NCBI GenBank assembly: GCA_002422455.1
Contig: DIVK01000038.1
Span: forward strand, 1 to 23,321
DNA from: Rhodoferax sp. UBA6134
Lineage (GTDB): Bacteria; Pseudomonadota; Gammaproteobacteria; Burkholderiales; Burkholderiaceae_C
Length of the DNA stretch: 23,321 bases
Direction: 5' to 3'
Part shown: positions 7,113 to 15,390 of the stretch, piece by piece
Layout of the letters: every line of letters begins with the position of its first letter
How positions within the stretch are numbered: position 1 is the first letter of the stretch
The notes under the pieces: generated by a model
Database searches by the model: none
What the model was told of the DNA's origin: nothing
The model's input: the letters and a program-made list of their open reading frames with translations, nothing else
Position numbers and translations under genes: made by a program

Positions 7113-7655
7113 ATGTCAGATCTTCAGCGTCGTAGTGTTTGTTTGAGCCTGCTTTTCGCCGCGAGTGCAGGTCTGGTGGCTTGTGGCAGCTTGGATGGTG
7201 CCAGCAACAGCATTGTCAGTGTGGTCACGCCCTACAAAATGGACATCGTCCAAGGCAATTTTGTCTCAAAAGAGCAGGCCGAGGCGGTCAGGCCGGGCAT
7301 GAGCCGGGCGCAGGTGCGCGATATTCTGGGCACGCCTTTGCTGACCAGCGTGTTCCATGCCGATCGCTGGGACTATGTGTTTACGTTCAAGCGCCAAGGC
7401 CTGACGCCGCAGGCGCGCAAAGTCACCCTGCTTTTCAGGGGCGACCTGCTTGAGCAGATCGAAGCCGACGTCTTGCCGACTGAAGCCGAATTCGTGGCTT
7501 CGCTGGATTCCGGGCGGAAATCGGTCAAGGTACCGGTGCTGGAGATGTCGCCGGAGAGTTTGCAGAAGTTGCCGGTCGTGGCACCAAGTGCTGCGCCCAA
7601 GCCGTTGCCGCCGTTGCCGGCAGCTTATCCACCGCTGGAGTCGGACGGCCGTTAA
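7113..7655 (+). CDS. bamE: Outer membrane protein assembly factor BamE (lipoprotein)
   Basis: 180 residues. BamE is a small lipoprotein of the BAM complex, which inserts beta-barrel proteins into the outer membrane. The signal peptide has a basic start and a hydrophobic core, and ends in the lipobox LVAC with Cys24 as the lipidated residue. The SmpA/OmlA domain follows: NFVSKEQAEAVRPGMSRAQVRDILGTPL, then the DRWDYVF motif and the LLFRGDLLEQIEAD strand. The E. coli protein is 113 residues. The extra length here is a C-terminal Pro/Ala-rich tail (about residues 150-180), as seen in other betaproteobacteria. Divergent pairing with fur supports the call. dapB begins 16 bp after the stop, so the two are probably co-transcribed. 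Confidence 0.93.
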   Translation: MSDLQRRSVCLSLLFAASAGLVACGSLDGASNSIVSVVTPYKMDIVQGNFVSKEQAEAVRPGMSRAQVRDILGTPLLTSVFHADRWDYVFTFKRQGLTPQARKVTLLFRGDLLEQIEADVLPTEAEFVASLDSGRKSVKVPVLEMSPESLQKLPVVAPSAAPKPLPPLPAAYPPLESDGR

Positions 7656-7671
7656 TCCGGCCGGGTTTGCC

Positions 7672-8487
7672 ATGACTGACACGATGAACCACCGGATCAC
7701 GGTAGCGGGCGCCTGCGGCCGCATGGGGCAGATGCTGATCGAGGCCGTCCGGGCGGCCGACGATTGTGATCTGAACGGGGCGCTTGACGTCGCAACCAGT
7801 TCCGCCATCGGCGGTGACGCGCTGGCGTTTCTTGGCCAGCAAAGCGGTGTGCTCATCACGGCGGATCTGGCGGCGGGATTGCGCGGTGCCCACGCCCTGA
7901 TCGACTTCACCCGGCCGGAAGGGACGCTGGCCCATTTGCGGGTCTGCCGTGAATTGGGCATCAACGTGGTTATCGGCACCACCGGATTCAGCGACGTGCA
8001 GAAGGCCGAGATCGCGGCCGCAGCCCGGGACATCGCCATCGTGATGGCGCCCAATATGAGCGTGGGGGTGAACGTCACGCTCAAGCTGCTTGACATGGCG
8101 GCCAGGGCCCTGGCCACCGGCTATGACATTGAAATCATCGAGGCCCATCACCGGCACAAGGTCGATGCACCCTCCGGTACGGCGCTGAAAATGGGCGAGG
8201 TCATTGCCGACGCGCTGGGACGCGACCTGAAGGAGTGCGCCGTGTATGCCCGCGAGGGCGTCACCGGCGAGCGCGACCCCTCCTCCATCGGTTTTGCCAC
8301 CATTCGGGGCGGTGATATTGTGGGGGACCACACCGTGCTGTTTGCCGGTATCGGTGAACGCATCGAGATCAGCCACAAGTCGTCCAGCCGCGCCACTTAT
8401 GCGCAAGGCAGCCTGCGCGCCGTGCGCTTTTTGCGCGGCCAGAAAGCAGGTTTGTTCGACATGTTCGACGTGCTCAGGCTGAAATGA
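7672..8487 (+). CDS. dapB: 4-hydroxy-tetrahydrodipicolinate reductase
   Basis: 271 residues (E. coli DapB 273). The enzyme reduces hydroxy-tetrahydrodipicolinate with NAD(P)H in the diaminopimelate/lysine pathway, which supplies peptidoglycan precursor and lysine. The N-terminal Rossmann motif is VAGACGRMGQ. The GTTGF loop and the APNMSVGVN segment follow. The catalytic signature EAHHRHKVDAPSGTA includes the His and Lys used in proton transfer. The frame extends upstream into bamE, but the ATG at 7672 (or 7684) is the sensible start. The stop overlaps the start of the next gene by 4 bp (ATGA), indicating translational coupling to the ExbB-like gene. Confidence 0.96.
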   Translation: MTDTMNHRITVAGACGRMGQMLIEAVRAADDCDLNGALDVATSSAIGGDALAFLGQQSGVLITADLAAGLRGAHALIDFTRPEGTLAHLRVCRELGINVVIGTTGFSDVQKAEIAAAARDIAIVMAPNMSVGVNVTLKLLDMAARALATGYDIEIIEAHHRHKVDAPSGTALKMGEVIADALGRDLKECAVYAREGVTGERDPSSIGFATIRGGDIVGDHTVLFAGIGERIEISHKSSSRATYAQGSLRAVRFLRGQKAGLFDMFDVLRLK

Positions 8488-9137
8488 GCGCGGCCCAGTT
8501 ATTTTTGCAGGGTGATGAGGTGACCCAAGGGGTGGCGCTGCTGCTGCTGGCCATGTCGGTGGGGAGTTGGGTCGTGATCCTGTGGAAGGCGTGGCTGCTG
8601 CATCGCGCCGGTGCTGATGTGACGCGTTGCGTGGCGGCGTTCTGGAGTTCGGCGTCGGTGGGCGAGGCCTTGCTGAAATTGAAAGCGTTTGATCGTGAAG
8701 CCCTCGTTATTTCCATGGTGATGGCGACGCAAACAGGGGCAAATGGCACGCTGGCGGCGGCCGGTGACAAGTCCCAGCAGTTGACCCGTGTGCTGCGCGA
8801 TGCCCTGCACGCGGCGCTGGCCAAACTTCAGTATGGACAGGTGTTGCTGGCCACGGTGGGTTCTACCGCGCCTTTTGTCGGTCTGCTCGGGACGGTGTGG
8901 GGCATTTATCACGCCCTCGCCGGTATCGCTATCGCCGGCCAGGTCACCATTGACAAAATTTCGGGCCCGGTGGGTGAGGCGCTCATCATGACCGCAGCCG
9001 GCCTGGCCGTGGCCATTCCGGCGGTGCTGGCTTACAACGTGCTGGGACGTGCCATCGGGCGGATTGAGGCTGAGCTGGAGGGGTTTGCCCGCGACATCCG
9101 GGAACTGGTCGCCAGCCAGTCCGTGGGGTCGGTTTGA
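8484..9137 (+). CDS. exbB: MotA/TolQ/ExbB-family proton channel protein
   Basis: 217 residues with the TolQ/ExbB layout. A first membrane helix lies near residues 14-34 (GVALLLLAMSVGSWVVILW), a cytoplasmic loop follows, and two C-terminal helices lie in the final third. The family signature STAPFVGLLGTVWGI and the segment GEALIMTAAGLAVAIPAVLAYN are both present; these carry the conserved Thr and Glu residues lining the proton path in ExbB and TolQ. Such proteins form pentameric stators around an ExbD/TolR dimer and use the proton motive force to drive TonB or TolA. The partner gene follows directly. No tonB, tolA or tolB is nearby, so ExbB versus TolQ cannot be settled here; I lean to ExbB because the pair stands alone. 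Confidence 0.85.
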   Translation: MSAAQLFLQGDEVTQGVALLLLAMSVGSWVVILWKAWLLHRAGADVTRCVAAFWSSASVGEALLKLKAFDREALVISMVMATQTGANGTLAAAGDKSQQLTRVLRDALHAALAKLQYGQVLLATVGSTAPFVGLLGTVWGIYHALAGIAIAGQVTIDKISGPVGEALIMTAAGLAVAIPAVLAYNVLGRAIGRIEAELEGFARDIRELVASQSVGSV

Positions 9138-9154
9138 GCTGGCCGGAGCAGTGC

Positions 9155-9595
9155 ATGTCTTTTGGTCGTTTTGAACGCAGCCCGGGCCCGCGGCCGATGA
9201 GCGAGATCAACATGACGCCGCTGATTGACGTGATGCTGGTGCTGCTGGTGATTTTCATTATCACGGCGCCGTTGCTGGCCAGCTCCATCAGGCTCGACCT
9301 GCCGAAGACGGATGCCGCCAGGGCTGGCGATGCGCCGAAGTCCGTGCTGGTGGTGGTGGACAAATCCGGACAGGCCTTTCTCAGCGATCGGCCGCTTGAT
9401 CTGGCCGAACTGGCGACGCAGTTGTTGCAAGTCGCAACAACCAGCCCCGATACTGAAGTGCAGTTGCGTGCCGATGCCGCAGTGCCCTACGGGCGCATCG
9501 TGGCCGTCATGGGCGCGGCGCAAAAAGCGGGTCTGAACCGGATTGGTTTTGTGGCGGACGTGCCCCCCCGGGCGACGGCCAGGCCCCAACCTTAA
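9155..9595 (+). CDS. exbD: ExbD/TolR-family biopolymer transport protein
   Basis: 146 residues with one N-terminal membrane helix and a periplasmic domain. The helix begins with INMTPLIDVMLVLLVIF, in which Asp25 is the conserved protonatable residue of ExbD/TolR. The periplasmic part (about 45-146) has the usual short alternating strands and helices, including VLVVVDKSGQAFL. The frame is open upstream to a TTG at 9134 and a GTG at 9151. The ATG at 9155 is preferred because GGAG lies seven bases upstream. The protein should form the rotor partner of the upstream channel protein, converting proton flow into movement of a TonB-type protein encoded elsewhere. The C-terminal end is Pro/Arg/Ala-rich, and leuS starts 43 bp later. 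Confidence 0.87.
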   Translation: MSFGRFERSPGPRPMSEINMTPLIDVMLVLLVIFIITAPLLASSIRLDLPKTDAARAGDAPKSVLVVVDKSGQAFLSDRPLDLAELATQLLQVATTSPDTEVQLRADAAVPYGRIVAVMGAAQKAGLNRIGFVADVPPRATARPQP

Positions 9596-9638
9596 AATCG
9601 GCCGATGGCGATCCGTTGGTCGCCGCCAGTAGATTCAA

Positions 9639-12416
9639 ATGCAAGACAAATACAACCATCTCGATGTTGAACAAGCCGCCCACAGCCATTGGACGGCGCG
9701 CGACGCCTACCGCGTGAGCGAAGACGCGGGCAAGAAGAAGTTCTACGCCTGCTCGATGCTGCCCTACCCCAGCGGCAAGCTGCACATGGGCCATGTGCGC
9801 AACTACACCATCAACGACATGCTCACGCGCCAACTGCGCATGAACGGCTACAACGTGCTCATGCCCATGGGCTGGGATGCCTTCGGCCTGCCGGCCGAGA
9901 ACGCGGCGCTGAAAAACGGCGTGCCGCCGGCGCAGTGGACGTACGAGAACATCGCCTACATGAAGCGGCAGATGCAGGCCATGGGCCTGGCCATCGACTG
10001 GAGCCGCGAAATCGCCACTTGCGACCCCACTTACTACAAGTGGAACCAGTGGCTGTTTCTGAAAATGCTGGAAAAAGGCATCGCCTACCGCAAGACCCAG
10101 GTGGTGAACTGGGACCCGGTGGACCAGACCGTGCTGGCCAACGAACAGGTGATCGACGGCAAGGGCTGGCGCACCGGCGCCGTGGTGGAAAAGCGCGAGA
10201 TTCCGGGCTACTACCTCAAGATCACCGATTACGCGGAAGAGTTGCTCGACTTCGTCACCGGCGACAAGCTGCCGGGCTGGCCCGAGCGCGTCAAGCTGAT
10301 GCAGGAAAACTGGATCGGCAAGAGCGAGGGTGTGCGCTTTGCCTTCACGCACGACATCAGGAACGCAGCCGGCGAATTGATTGACGGTGGACGGATGTAC
10401 GTCTTCACCACGCGCGCCGACACCATCATGGGTGTGACTTTTTGCGCCGTGGCACCCGAGCATCCGCTGGCCGCGCATGCGGCAGCGGCGAATCCCGCAC
10501 TGGCGGCCTTCATCGAAGAATGTCAAAAGGGCGGCACCACCGAGGCCGAGCTGGCGGTGCGGGAAAAAGAGGGTCTGCCCACGGGTCTGTTCGTGACCCA
10601 TCCCCTGACCGGCCGGCAGGTGGAGGTCTGGGCCGGCAACTATGTGCTGATGAGCTACGGCGACGGCGCCGTCATGGGGGTGCCCGCGCACGATGAACGC
10701 GACTTTGCGTTTGCATTGAAATACGACCTTGAAATCAAGCAGGTGGTGGAAATCCCCGTTCTGGCTGAGCCTGTCGAAGCCCCTGCCAGCCCTTCGACAG
10801 GCTCAGGGCGAACGGCGGTTTTTTCAGGTGCTGCGTGGCAGGACTGGTACGGCGACAAGCAGCGCGGTGTGTGCGTGAACTCCGGCGTGCTCGACGGCCT
10901 GAACCAGAAGGCCGCCGTGGACAAGGTCGCCGAACTGCTGGCCGCCAAAGGCCTGGGCGAGAAGAAGACCACCTTCCGCCTGCGCGACTGGGGCGTGAGC
11001 CGCCAGCGTTACTGGGGCACGCCGATCCCCATCATCCACTGCGAGGAACACGGTGCGGTGCCGGTGCCGGAGAAAGACCTGCCGGTGGTGCTGCCGCAGG
11101 ACTGCATCCCCGACGGCTCGGGCAACCCGCTGCACAAGCACGAAGGTTTTCACGCCGGTGTGACCTGCCCGGTGTGCGGTCAGCCGGCGCGGCGCGAAAC
11201 CGACACCATGGACACCTTCGTGGACTCGTCCTGGTACTACATGCGTTACTGCGACCCGGCCAACAGCGACAAGATGGTGGCCGAGGGCACGGACTACTGG
11301 ATGCGGGATCAGAATGCCGCCACTGGCGGCAGCGGCATGGACCAGTACATCGGCGGCATCGAGCACGCCATCCTGCATCTGTTGTATGCGCGCTTCTGGA
11401 CCAAGGTGATGCGCGACCTCGGCCTGGTCAAGGTCGACGAGCCCTTCACCAAGCTGCTCACGCAAGGCATGGTGCTGAATCACGTCTATTCACGCCGCAC
11501 GGCCAAGGGCGGCAAGGACTACTTCTGGCCGCATGATGTCGAGCACGTGCTGGACGAGGGCGGCAAGATCATCGGCGCCAAGCTGAAGAACCCGGCGACC
11601 AGTGCCGACGGCCTGCTGCCGGTGGGCACGCCGATCGACTACGAGGGCGTGGGCACCATGTCCAAGTCGAAGAACAACGGCGTCGATCCGCAGGAGCTGA
11701 TCGAGAAATACGGCGCCGACACCGCGCGCCTGTACACCATGTTCACGGCTCCACCCGAGGCCACGCTGGAGTGGAACGACGCGGCGGTGGAGGGCAGCTA
11801 CCGTTTCCTGCGCCGGGTCTGGAACTTCGGCGTCAGGCTCGCGGCGCTGGATGCGGCGGCGGCCGACGCCAGCGTGGCGGGCGTCCAAAGCCTGCAGGAG
11901 GTCGAATTCGGCAAAGAGGCCAAGGCGCTGCGTCGGGAAATTCACGGCGTGCTCAAGCAGGTCGATTACGACTACCAGCGCATGCAGTACAACACCGTGG
12001 TTTCCGGCGCCATGAAGCTGCTCAACGCGCTGGAAGATTTCAAGGCAATGAATGATGTCGGTGCCGTCGTGGCGCTGTACGAAGGCTTTGGCATTTTGCT
12101 GCGCTGCCTCTATCCGGCCACGCCGCACATCGCCCATGCCCTGTGGGTCGAACTCGGTTACAGCGGTGCGCTGGGTGAGTTGCTTGATGCGCCCTGGCCG
12201 CAGGTGGATGCCGCGGCCTTGCAGCAAGATGAGATCGAACTGATGCTGCAGGTCAACGGCAAACTCAGGGGCTCTATCGTGGTGCCGGCGGCTGCGTCCA
12301 GGGCAGAGATCGAAAGCACGGCGGTTCAGAGTGAATTTTTTCAAAAGCTGGCCGACGGGGCTGCGCCCAAGAAGGTGGTCGTGGTGCCCGGGCGGCTGGT
12401 CAATCTGGTGGTTTAA
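9639..12416 (+). CDS. leuS: Leucyl-tRNA synthetase, with in-frame palindromic insert
   Basis: 925 residues, longer than the E. coli enzyme (860). It attaches leucine to tRNA-Leu. The class I signature HMGH is at 49-52 after PYPSGK, and the KMSKS-equivalent TMSKS is at about 673-677. The CP1 editing domain shows the threonine-rich FTTRADTIMG motif (256-264) and the conserved Asp352 in VPAHDERD. Residues 373-393 are encoded by a 60-bp REP-like palindrome (see separate entry). The peptide EPVEAPASPSTGSG is low in complexity and does not look like LeuS. It falls where E. coli LeuS has a variable loop, so activity is probably kept. Past the insert the alignment resumes with WQDWYGDKQRGV and RLRDWGVSRQRYWG. 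The zinc-domain cysteines (CPVCGQ) are visible. lptE starts 11 bp downstream. Confidence 0.97.
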   Translation: MQDKYNHLDVEQAAHSHWTARDAYRVSEDAGKKKFYACSMLPYPSGKLHMGHVRNYTINDMLTRQLRMNGYNVLMPMGWDAFGLPAENAALKNGVPPAQWTYENIAYMKRQMQAMGLAIDWSREIATCDPTYYKWNQWLFLKMLEKGIAYRKTQVVNWDPVDQTVLANEQVIDGKGWRTGAVVEKREIPGYYLKITDYAEELLDFVTGDKLPGWPERVKLMQENWIGKSEGVRFAFTHDIRNAAGELIDGGRMYVFTTRADTIMGVTFCAVAPEHPLAAHAAAANPALAAFIEECQKGGTTEAELAVREKEGLPTGLFVTHPLTGRQVEVWAGNYVLMSYGDGAVMGVPAHDERDFAFALKYDLEIKQVVEIPVLAEPVEAPASPSTGSGRTAVFSGAAWQDWYGDKQRGVCVNSGVLDGLNQKAAVDKVAELLAAKGLGEKKTTFRLRDWGVSRQRYWGTPIPIIHCEEHGAVPVPEKDLPVVLPQDCIPDGSGNPLHKHEGFHAGVTCPVCGQPARRETDTMDTFVDSSWYYMRYCDPANSDKMVAEGTDYWMRDQNAATGGSGMDQYIGGIEHAILHLLYARFWTKVMRDLGLVKVDEPFTKLLTQGMVLNHVYSRRTAKGGKDYFWPHDVEHVLDEGGKIIGAKLKNPATSADGLLPVGTPIDYEGVGTMSKSKNNGVDPQELIEKYGADTARLYTMFTAPPEATLEWNDAAVEGSYRFLRRVWNFGVRLAALDAAAADASVAGVQSLQEVEFGKEAKALRREIHGVLKQVDYDYQRMQYNTVVSGAMKLLNALEDFKAMNDVGAVVALYEGFGILLRCLYPATPHIAHALWVELGYSGALGELLDAPWPQVDAAALQQDEIELMLQVNGKLRGSIVVPAAASRAEIESTAVQSEFFQKLADGAAPKKVVVVPGRLVNLVV
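10756..10815. repeat. REP-like palindrome inside leuS
   Basis: A perfect 15-bp inverted repeat (10765-10779, CTGAGCCTGTCGAAG, with 10792-10806) has a 12-bp loop. Beyond it, CCGTTC (10756-10761) and GAACGG (10810-10815) extend the arms to 24 bp with a three-base mismatch between. The element is 60 bp, so it preserves the leuS reading frame, and it has no stop in that frame. The same 24-bp arm recurs, diverged, at 23219-23242 and 23276-23299. Motifs of this type are scattered between genes in many proteobacterial genomes (established in general; copy number here unknown). Confidence 0.85.
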
Positions 12417-12427
12417 GCCAAACAAAT

Positions 12428-12934
12428 ATGAAACGTCGCTCAGCCCTTATGTTGATGAGCCAGGCCGGTCTGGCCAGCCTGGCGCTGGGAGGCTGCGGGT
12501 TCAAACTGCGCGGCAGCCAGAATTTTGTCTTCACGCGCATTGCCATCATGCCGGACCCGGGTGGTGCTGTTGCGGTGGAATTGCGCCGTTCTTTTGGCGC
12601 AGGGGTGCGGGTGCTGGCGTCCGATGAGTCGCTGGACAATGCGCAACTGGTGCTCGACATCCTGCAGGAGCAGCGGGAAAAAACGGTGGTCGGCATCAGT
12701 TCCTCGGGCCAGGTCCGCGAGTTTCAGCTGCGCATCCGGGTGAAATTCAAGGTTCGCACGCCGCAGGGCAAGGAGTTGCTGCCCGAGTCGGAAATTGTGC
12801 AGCAGCGCGACATCAGTTTCAATGAATCGGCGGTGCTGGCCAAGGAGGCGGAGGAGAGTCTGCTGTACCGTGACATGCAGGCCGACGTTGTGCAGCAGCT
12901 CATGCGCCGCCTGACGGCTGTGAAACAACTGTGA
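12428..12934 (+). CDS. lptE: LPS-assembly lipoprotein LptE
   Basis: 168 residues. LptE is the outer-membrane lipoprotein that plugs the LptD barrel and helps place lipopolysaccharide in the outer leaflet. The signal peptide has two basic residues after Met and a hydrophobic core, and ends in the lipobox LGGC with Cys23. The LptE hallmark GFKLRG follows at once (24-29). The mature domain alternates strands and helices, with the conserved basic/hydrophobic segments QLRIRVKFKVRT and LLYRDMQADVVQQLMRRL near the C-terminus. Position between leuS and holA is the classical location of this gene (formerly rlpB). The ATG at 12428 is 11 bp after the leuS stop. Confidence 0.93.
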   Translation: MKRRSALMLMSQAGLASLALGGCGFKLRGSQNFVFTRIAIMPDPGGAVAVELRRSFGAGVRVLASDESLDNAQLVLDILQEQREKTVVGISSSGQVREFQLRIRVKFKVRTPQGKELLPESEIVQQRDISFNESAVLAKEAEESLLYRDMQADVVQQLMRRLTAVKQL

Positions 12935-12940
12935 ACCCCT

Positions 12941-12968
12941 GCGGGACGGACCGTAGCCGCGTCCGGCG
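12941..12968. repeat. Small repeat after lptE, related to one after proA
   Basis: GCGGGACGGACCG (12941-12953) starts exactly 6 bp past the lptE stop. It matches GCGGGACAGACCG (15391-15403), which starts exactly 6 bp past the proA stop, in 12 of 13 bases. Here CGGAC and GTCCG can also pair around a 9-nt loop. No T-tract follows. Confidence 0.4.
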
Positions 12969-12997
12969 AATCTGCCCTGCCCCCGACCGGATCAGTC

Positions 12998-14086
12998 ATG
13001 CAGCTAGCCGCTAATCAACTCGCAGCGCATCTGCACAAAGGCCTGAAAAGCCTGTACACCCTGCATGGTGACGAGCCGCTGCTGATCCAGGAGGCGGCCG
13101 ACATCATTCGTGCGGCTGCCCGCGGCCAGGGCTTCACCGAGCGTAGCGTGTACACGGTGGCCGGCGCGCATTTCGACTGGAGCGAGGTGCTGGCGGCGGG
13201 CGCTTCCCTGAGTCTGTTTGCCGACAGGCAGATCGTCGAGCTGCGCATTCCTTCCGGCAAACCCGGCAAGGAAGGCAGTGCCGCGATTCAGCAGTTGGCC
13301 GAGCAAGCGCGCGGCAACGACTCGACACTCACCCTCGTCATGCTGCCGCGCCTGGACAGGCTCACCAAGGGCGGCGCCTGGTTTGCCGCCCTGGAGAGTT
13401 TTGGCGTTACGCTGCAGGTTGAGCCGGTCGAGCGCAACGCGCTGCCGCAGTGGATTGCGCAGCGGCTGTCGCTCCAGGGTCAGCGGGTTGTTGCGGGGGA
13501 GGAGGGGCAGCGCACCCTGCAGTTCTTTGCCGACCGGGTGGAGGGCAATCTGCTGGCGGCGCATCAGGAAATTCAAAAGCTTGCGCTCCTGTTTGCGCCC
13601 GGCGAGCTGACGTTTGACCAGATTGAAAGTGCCGTGTTGAACGTGGCGCGCTACGACGTATTCAAACTGTCGGAAGCCGTGCTGGCCGGGCAGAGCGCCC
13701 GTGTGCAGCGCATGCTGGACGGGCTGAGGGCCGAGGGCGAGGCCGAAGTGCTGGTGCACTACACGCTGGCTGAAGACATTCGCGCACTCAAGCGGGTGAA
13801 GGATGCCATGGCGCAGGGCCGCCCGATGCCGGTGGCGTTGCGTGAACAGCGCGTGTGGGGCGTCAAAGAGCGTTTGTTCGAGCGTGTGCTGCCACGCCTG
13901 AGCGACACACTGCTGGCTGAACTGCTGCAGGCGGCGCACCAGGTCGACGGCATTGTGAAGGGCCTGAAACAGCCGGACTGGCCAGCTGATAACTGGCAGG
14001 CGCTGCACCGGCTGGCGATGTTGCTGTGCCGCCGATGTGTCGTGCAGACGTCCGCGCCGCGCGCGATAACGAATACTGCCCCGTGA
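12998..14086 (+). CDS. holA: DNA polymerase III subunit delta
   Basis: 362 residues (E. coli HolA 343). Delta is the clamp-loader wrench that opens the beta sliding clamp so it can be loaded on DNA. The N-terminal domain opens with the family motif LYTLHGDEPLLIQEA (about 19-33). It continues through VAGAHFDWSEVL and the SLSLFADRQIVELRIPSGKPG stretch, where the delta family has its beta-clamp contact and conserved strand. The lid and collar domains follow (KLSEAVLAGQSARVQRMLDGL and the helical C-terminus). As expected for delta, no Walker A motif is present. Placement directly after leuS-lptE is conserved. proA begins 11 bp downstream. The ribosome site before the ATG at 12998 is weak. Confidence 0.92.
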   Translation: MQLAANQLAAHLHKGLKSLYTLHGDEPLLIQEAADIIRAAARGQGFTERSVYTVAGAHFDWSEVLAAGASLSLFADRQIVELRIPSGKPGKEGSAAIQQLAEQARGNDSTLTLVMLPRLDRLTKGGAWFAALESFGVTLQVEPVERNALPQWIAQRLSLQGQRVVAGEEGQRTLQFFADRVEGNLLAAHQEIQKLALLFAPGELTFDQIESAVLNVARYDVFKLSEAVLAGQSARVQRMLDGLRAEGEAEVLVHYTLAEDIRALKRVKDAMAQGRPMPVALREQRVWGVKERLFERVLPRLSDTLLAELLQAAHQVDGIVKGLKQPDWPADNWQALHRLAMLLCRRCVVQTSAPRAITNTAP

Positions 14087-14097
14087 GAGAATGAAGC

Positions 14098-15384
14098 ATG
14101 GACACCCTTGACCTTGATATTGTCGACTACACCCAGACCCTCGGTTTTAGGGCGAAGACGGCGGCAGCCCTGATGACCAAAGCACCGGCAGCTGGCAAAA
14201 ACAGAGCTTTGCGCACGCTGGCCGAATTGCTGCGAGCCAATGCGGCACCGCTGCAAATCGACAACGCCAAAGACCTTGAGCGCGCTGTGGCCGCGGGCCT
14301 GGCCGCGCCGATGGTGGACCGGCTCAAGCTCACGCCGCAGGTGATCGAGACCTGCGCCCAGGGTTGTGAGCAGCTGGCCGCCATGCCCGACATCATCGGC
14401 GAGATCATCGGCATGAAGCAGCAGCCCAGCGGCATCCGCGTTGGCCAGATGCGGGTGCCGATCGGCGTGTTCGGCATGATCTTCGAGAGCCGGCCCAATG
14501 TGACGATCGAAGCCGCCAGCCTGTCGATCAAGAGCGGCAACGCCTGCATCCTGCGCGGCGGTTCGGAGGCGATTGAATCGAACAAGGCGCTGGCGCTGCT
14601 GGTGCAACAGGCCTTGGCTGCGAGCAGTTTGCCGGTAGATGCAGTGCAACTGGTGCAAACCACCGATCGTGCGGTGGTCGGCCAGCTCATCACGATGCCG
14701 CAGTATGTGGACGTGATCATTCCGCGCGGTGGCAAGGGCTTGATCGAGCGCATCAGCCGCGACGCCAAGGTGCCGGTGATCAAGCACCTGGACGGCAATT
14801 GCCACGTCTATGTTGATGATCCGTGCGACCTGGAGATGGCGGTCAGGGTGGCGGACAATGCCAAGACCAGCAAATACAGCCCCTGCAACGCGACCGAGAG
14901 CCTGCTGGTGGCGCGCGCCGTGGCGGCTGAGTTTTTGCCAAAAATCGGCGCGATCTACGCCGCCAAGGGAGTGGAGATGCGCGCCGACCCTGAAGCCATG
15001 GCCATCTTGACGACCGTGCCCGGCGCCAGCACGCGGCCGGCGGCCGAGCAGGACTGGTACGAGGAATACCTGGCGCCCATCATCAGCATCAAGCTGGTGA
15101 GCGGTGTGGAGGAGGCGATTGCCCACGTCAATCAATACGGCAGCCACCATACCGATGCCATCCTCACGCGCGACCATATGCACGCGCAGCAGTTTTTGCG
15201 TGAGGTGGATTCTGCCAGCGTGATGGTGAATGCGAGTACCCGCTTTGCCGATGGCTTTGAATACGGGCTGGGGGCTGAAATTGGCATCAGCACTGACAAG
15301 TTCCACGCCCGGGGTCCGGTCGGCATCGAGGGTCTGACCTCGCTCAAGTATGTGGTGCTGGGCGAGGGCGAAGTGCGCTTGTGA
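14098..15384 (+). CDS. proA: Glutamate-5-semialdehyde dehydrogenase (gamma-glutamyl phosphate reductase)
   Basis: 428 residues (E. coli ProA 417). It reduces gamma-glutamyl phosphate to glutamate semialdehyde with NADPH, the second step of proline synthesis. The aldehyde-dehydrogenase-like fold shows the GVFGMIFESRPNVTIEAASL segment, the nucleotide-binding ILRGGSEAIESN stretch and the IPRGGKGLI motif. The catalytic cysteine is Cys263 in SPCNATESLL. The C-terminal half contains HTDAILTRDHMHAQQFLREVDSASVMVNASTRFADG, typical of ProA. proB, its pathway partner, is not in the window. The gene is the last of the dapB-to-proA run and shares an 11-bp gap with holA. A hairpin-forming repeat follows the stop. 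Confidence 0.96.
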   Translation: MDTLDLDIVDYTQTLGFRAKTAAALMTKAPAAGKNRALRTLAELLRANAAPLQIDNAKDLERAVAAGLAAPMVDRLKLTPQVIETCAQGCEQLAAMPDIIGEIIGMKQQPSGIRVGQMRVPIGVFGMIFESRPNVTIEAASLSIKSGNACILRGGSEAIESNKALALLVQQALAASSLPVDAVQLVQTTDRAVVGQLITMPQYVDVIIPRGGKGLIERISRDAKVPVIKHLDGNCHVYVDDPCDLEMAVRVADNAKTSKYSPCNATESLLVARAVAAEFLPKIGAIYAAKGVEMRADPEAMAILTTVPGASTRPAAEQDWYEEYLAPIISIKLVSGVEEAIAHVNQYGSHHTDAILTRDHMHAQQFLREVDSASVMVNASTRFADGFEYGLGAEIGISTDKFHARGPVGIEGLTSLKYVVLGEGEVRL

Positions 15385-15390
15385 GACCTT

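Noticed and set aside
9607..9624. GGCGA/TCGCC hairpin just upstream of leuS as a leader regulator
   Set aside because: A short stem with no T-tract and no T-box-like features; T-box leaders on leuS are a feature of Firmicutes.
9507..10691. 394-codon minus-strand frame across exbD/leuS
   Set aside because: It is a shadow of the leuS codon pattern with biased composition and no recognisable domain.
13759..15306. 515-codon open frame on the minus strand across holA/proA
   Set aside because: It is antisense to two clearly recognised genes, its protein is His/Gln/Arg-rich and resembles nothing, and such long antisense frames are normal in GC-rich DNA.
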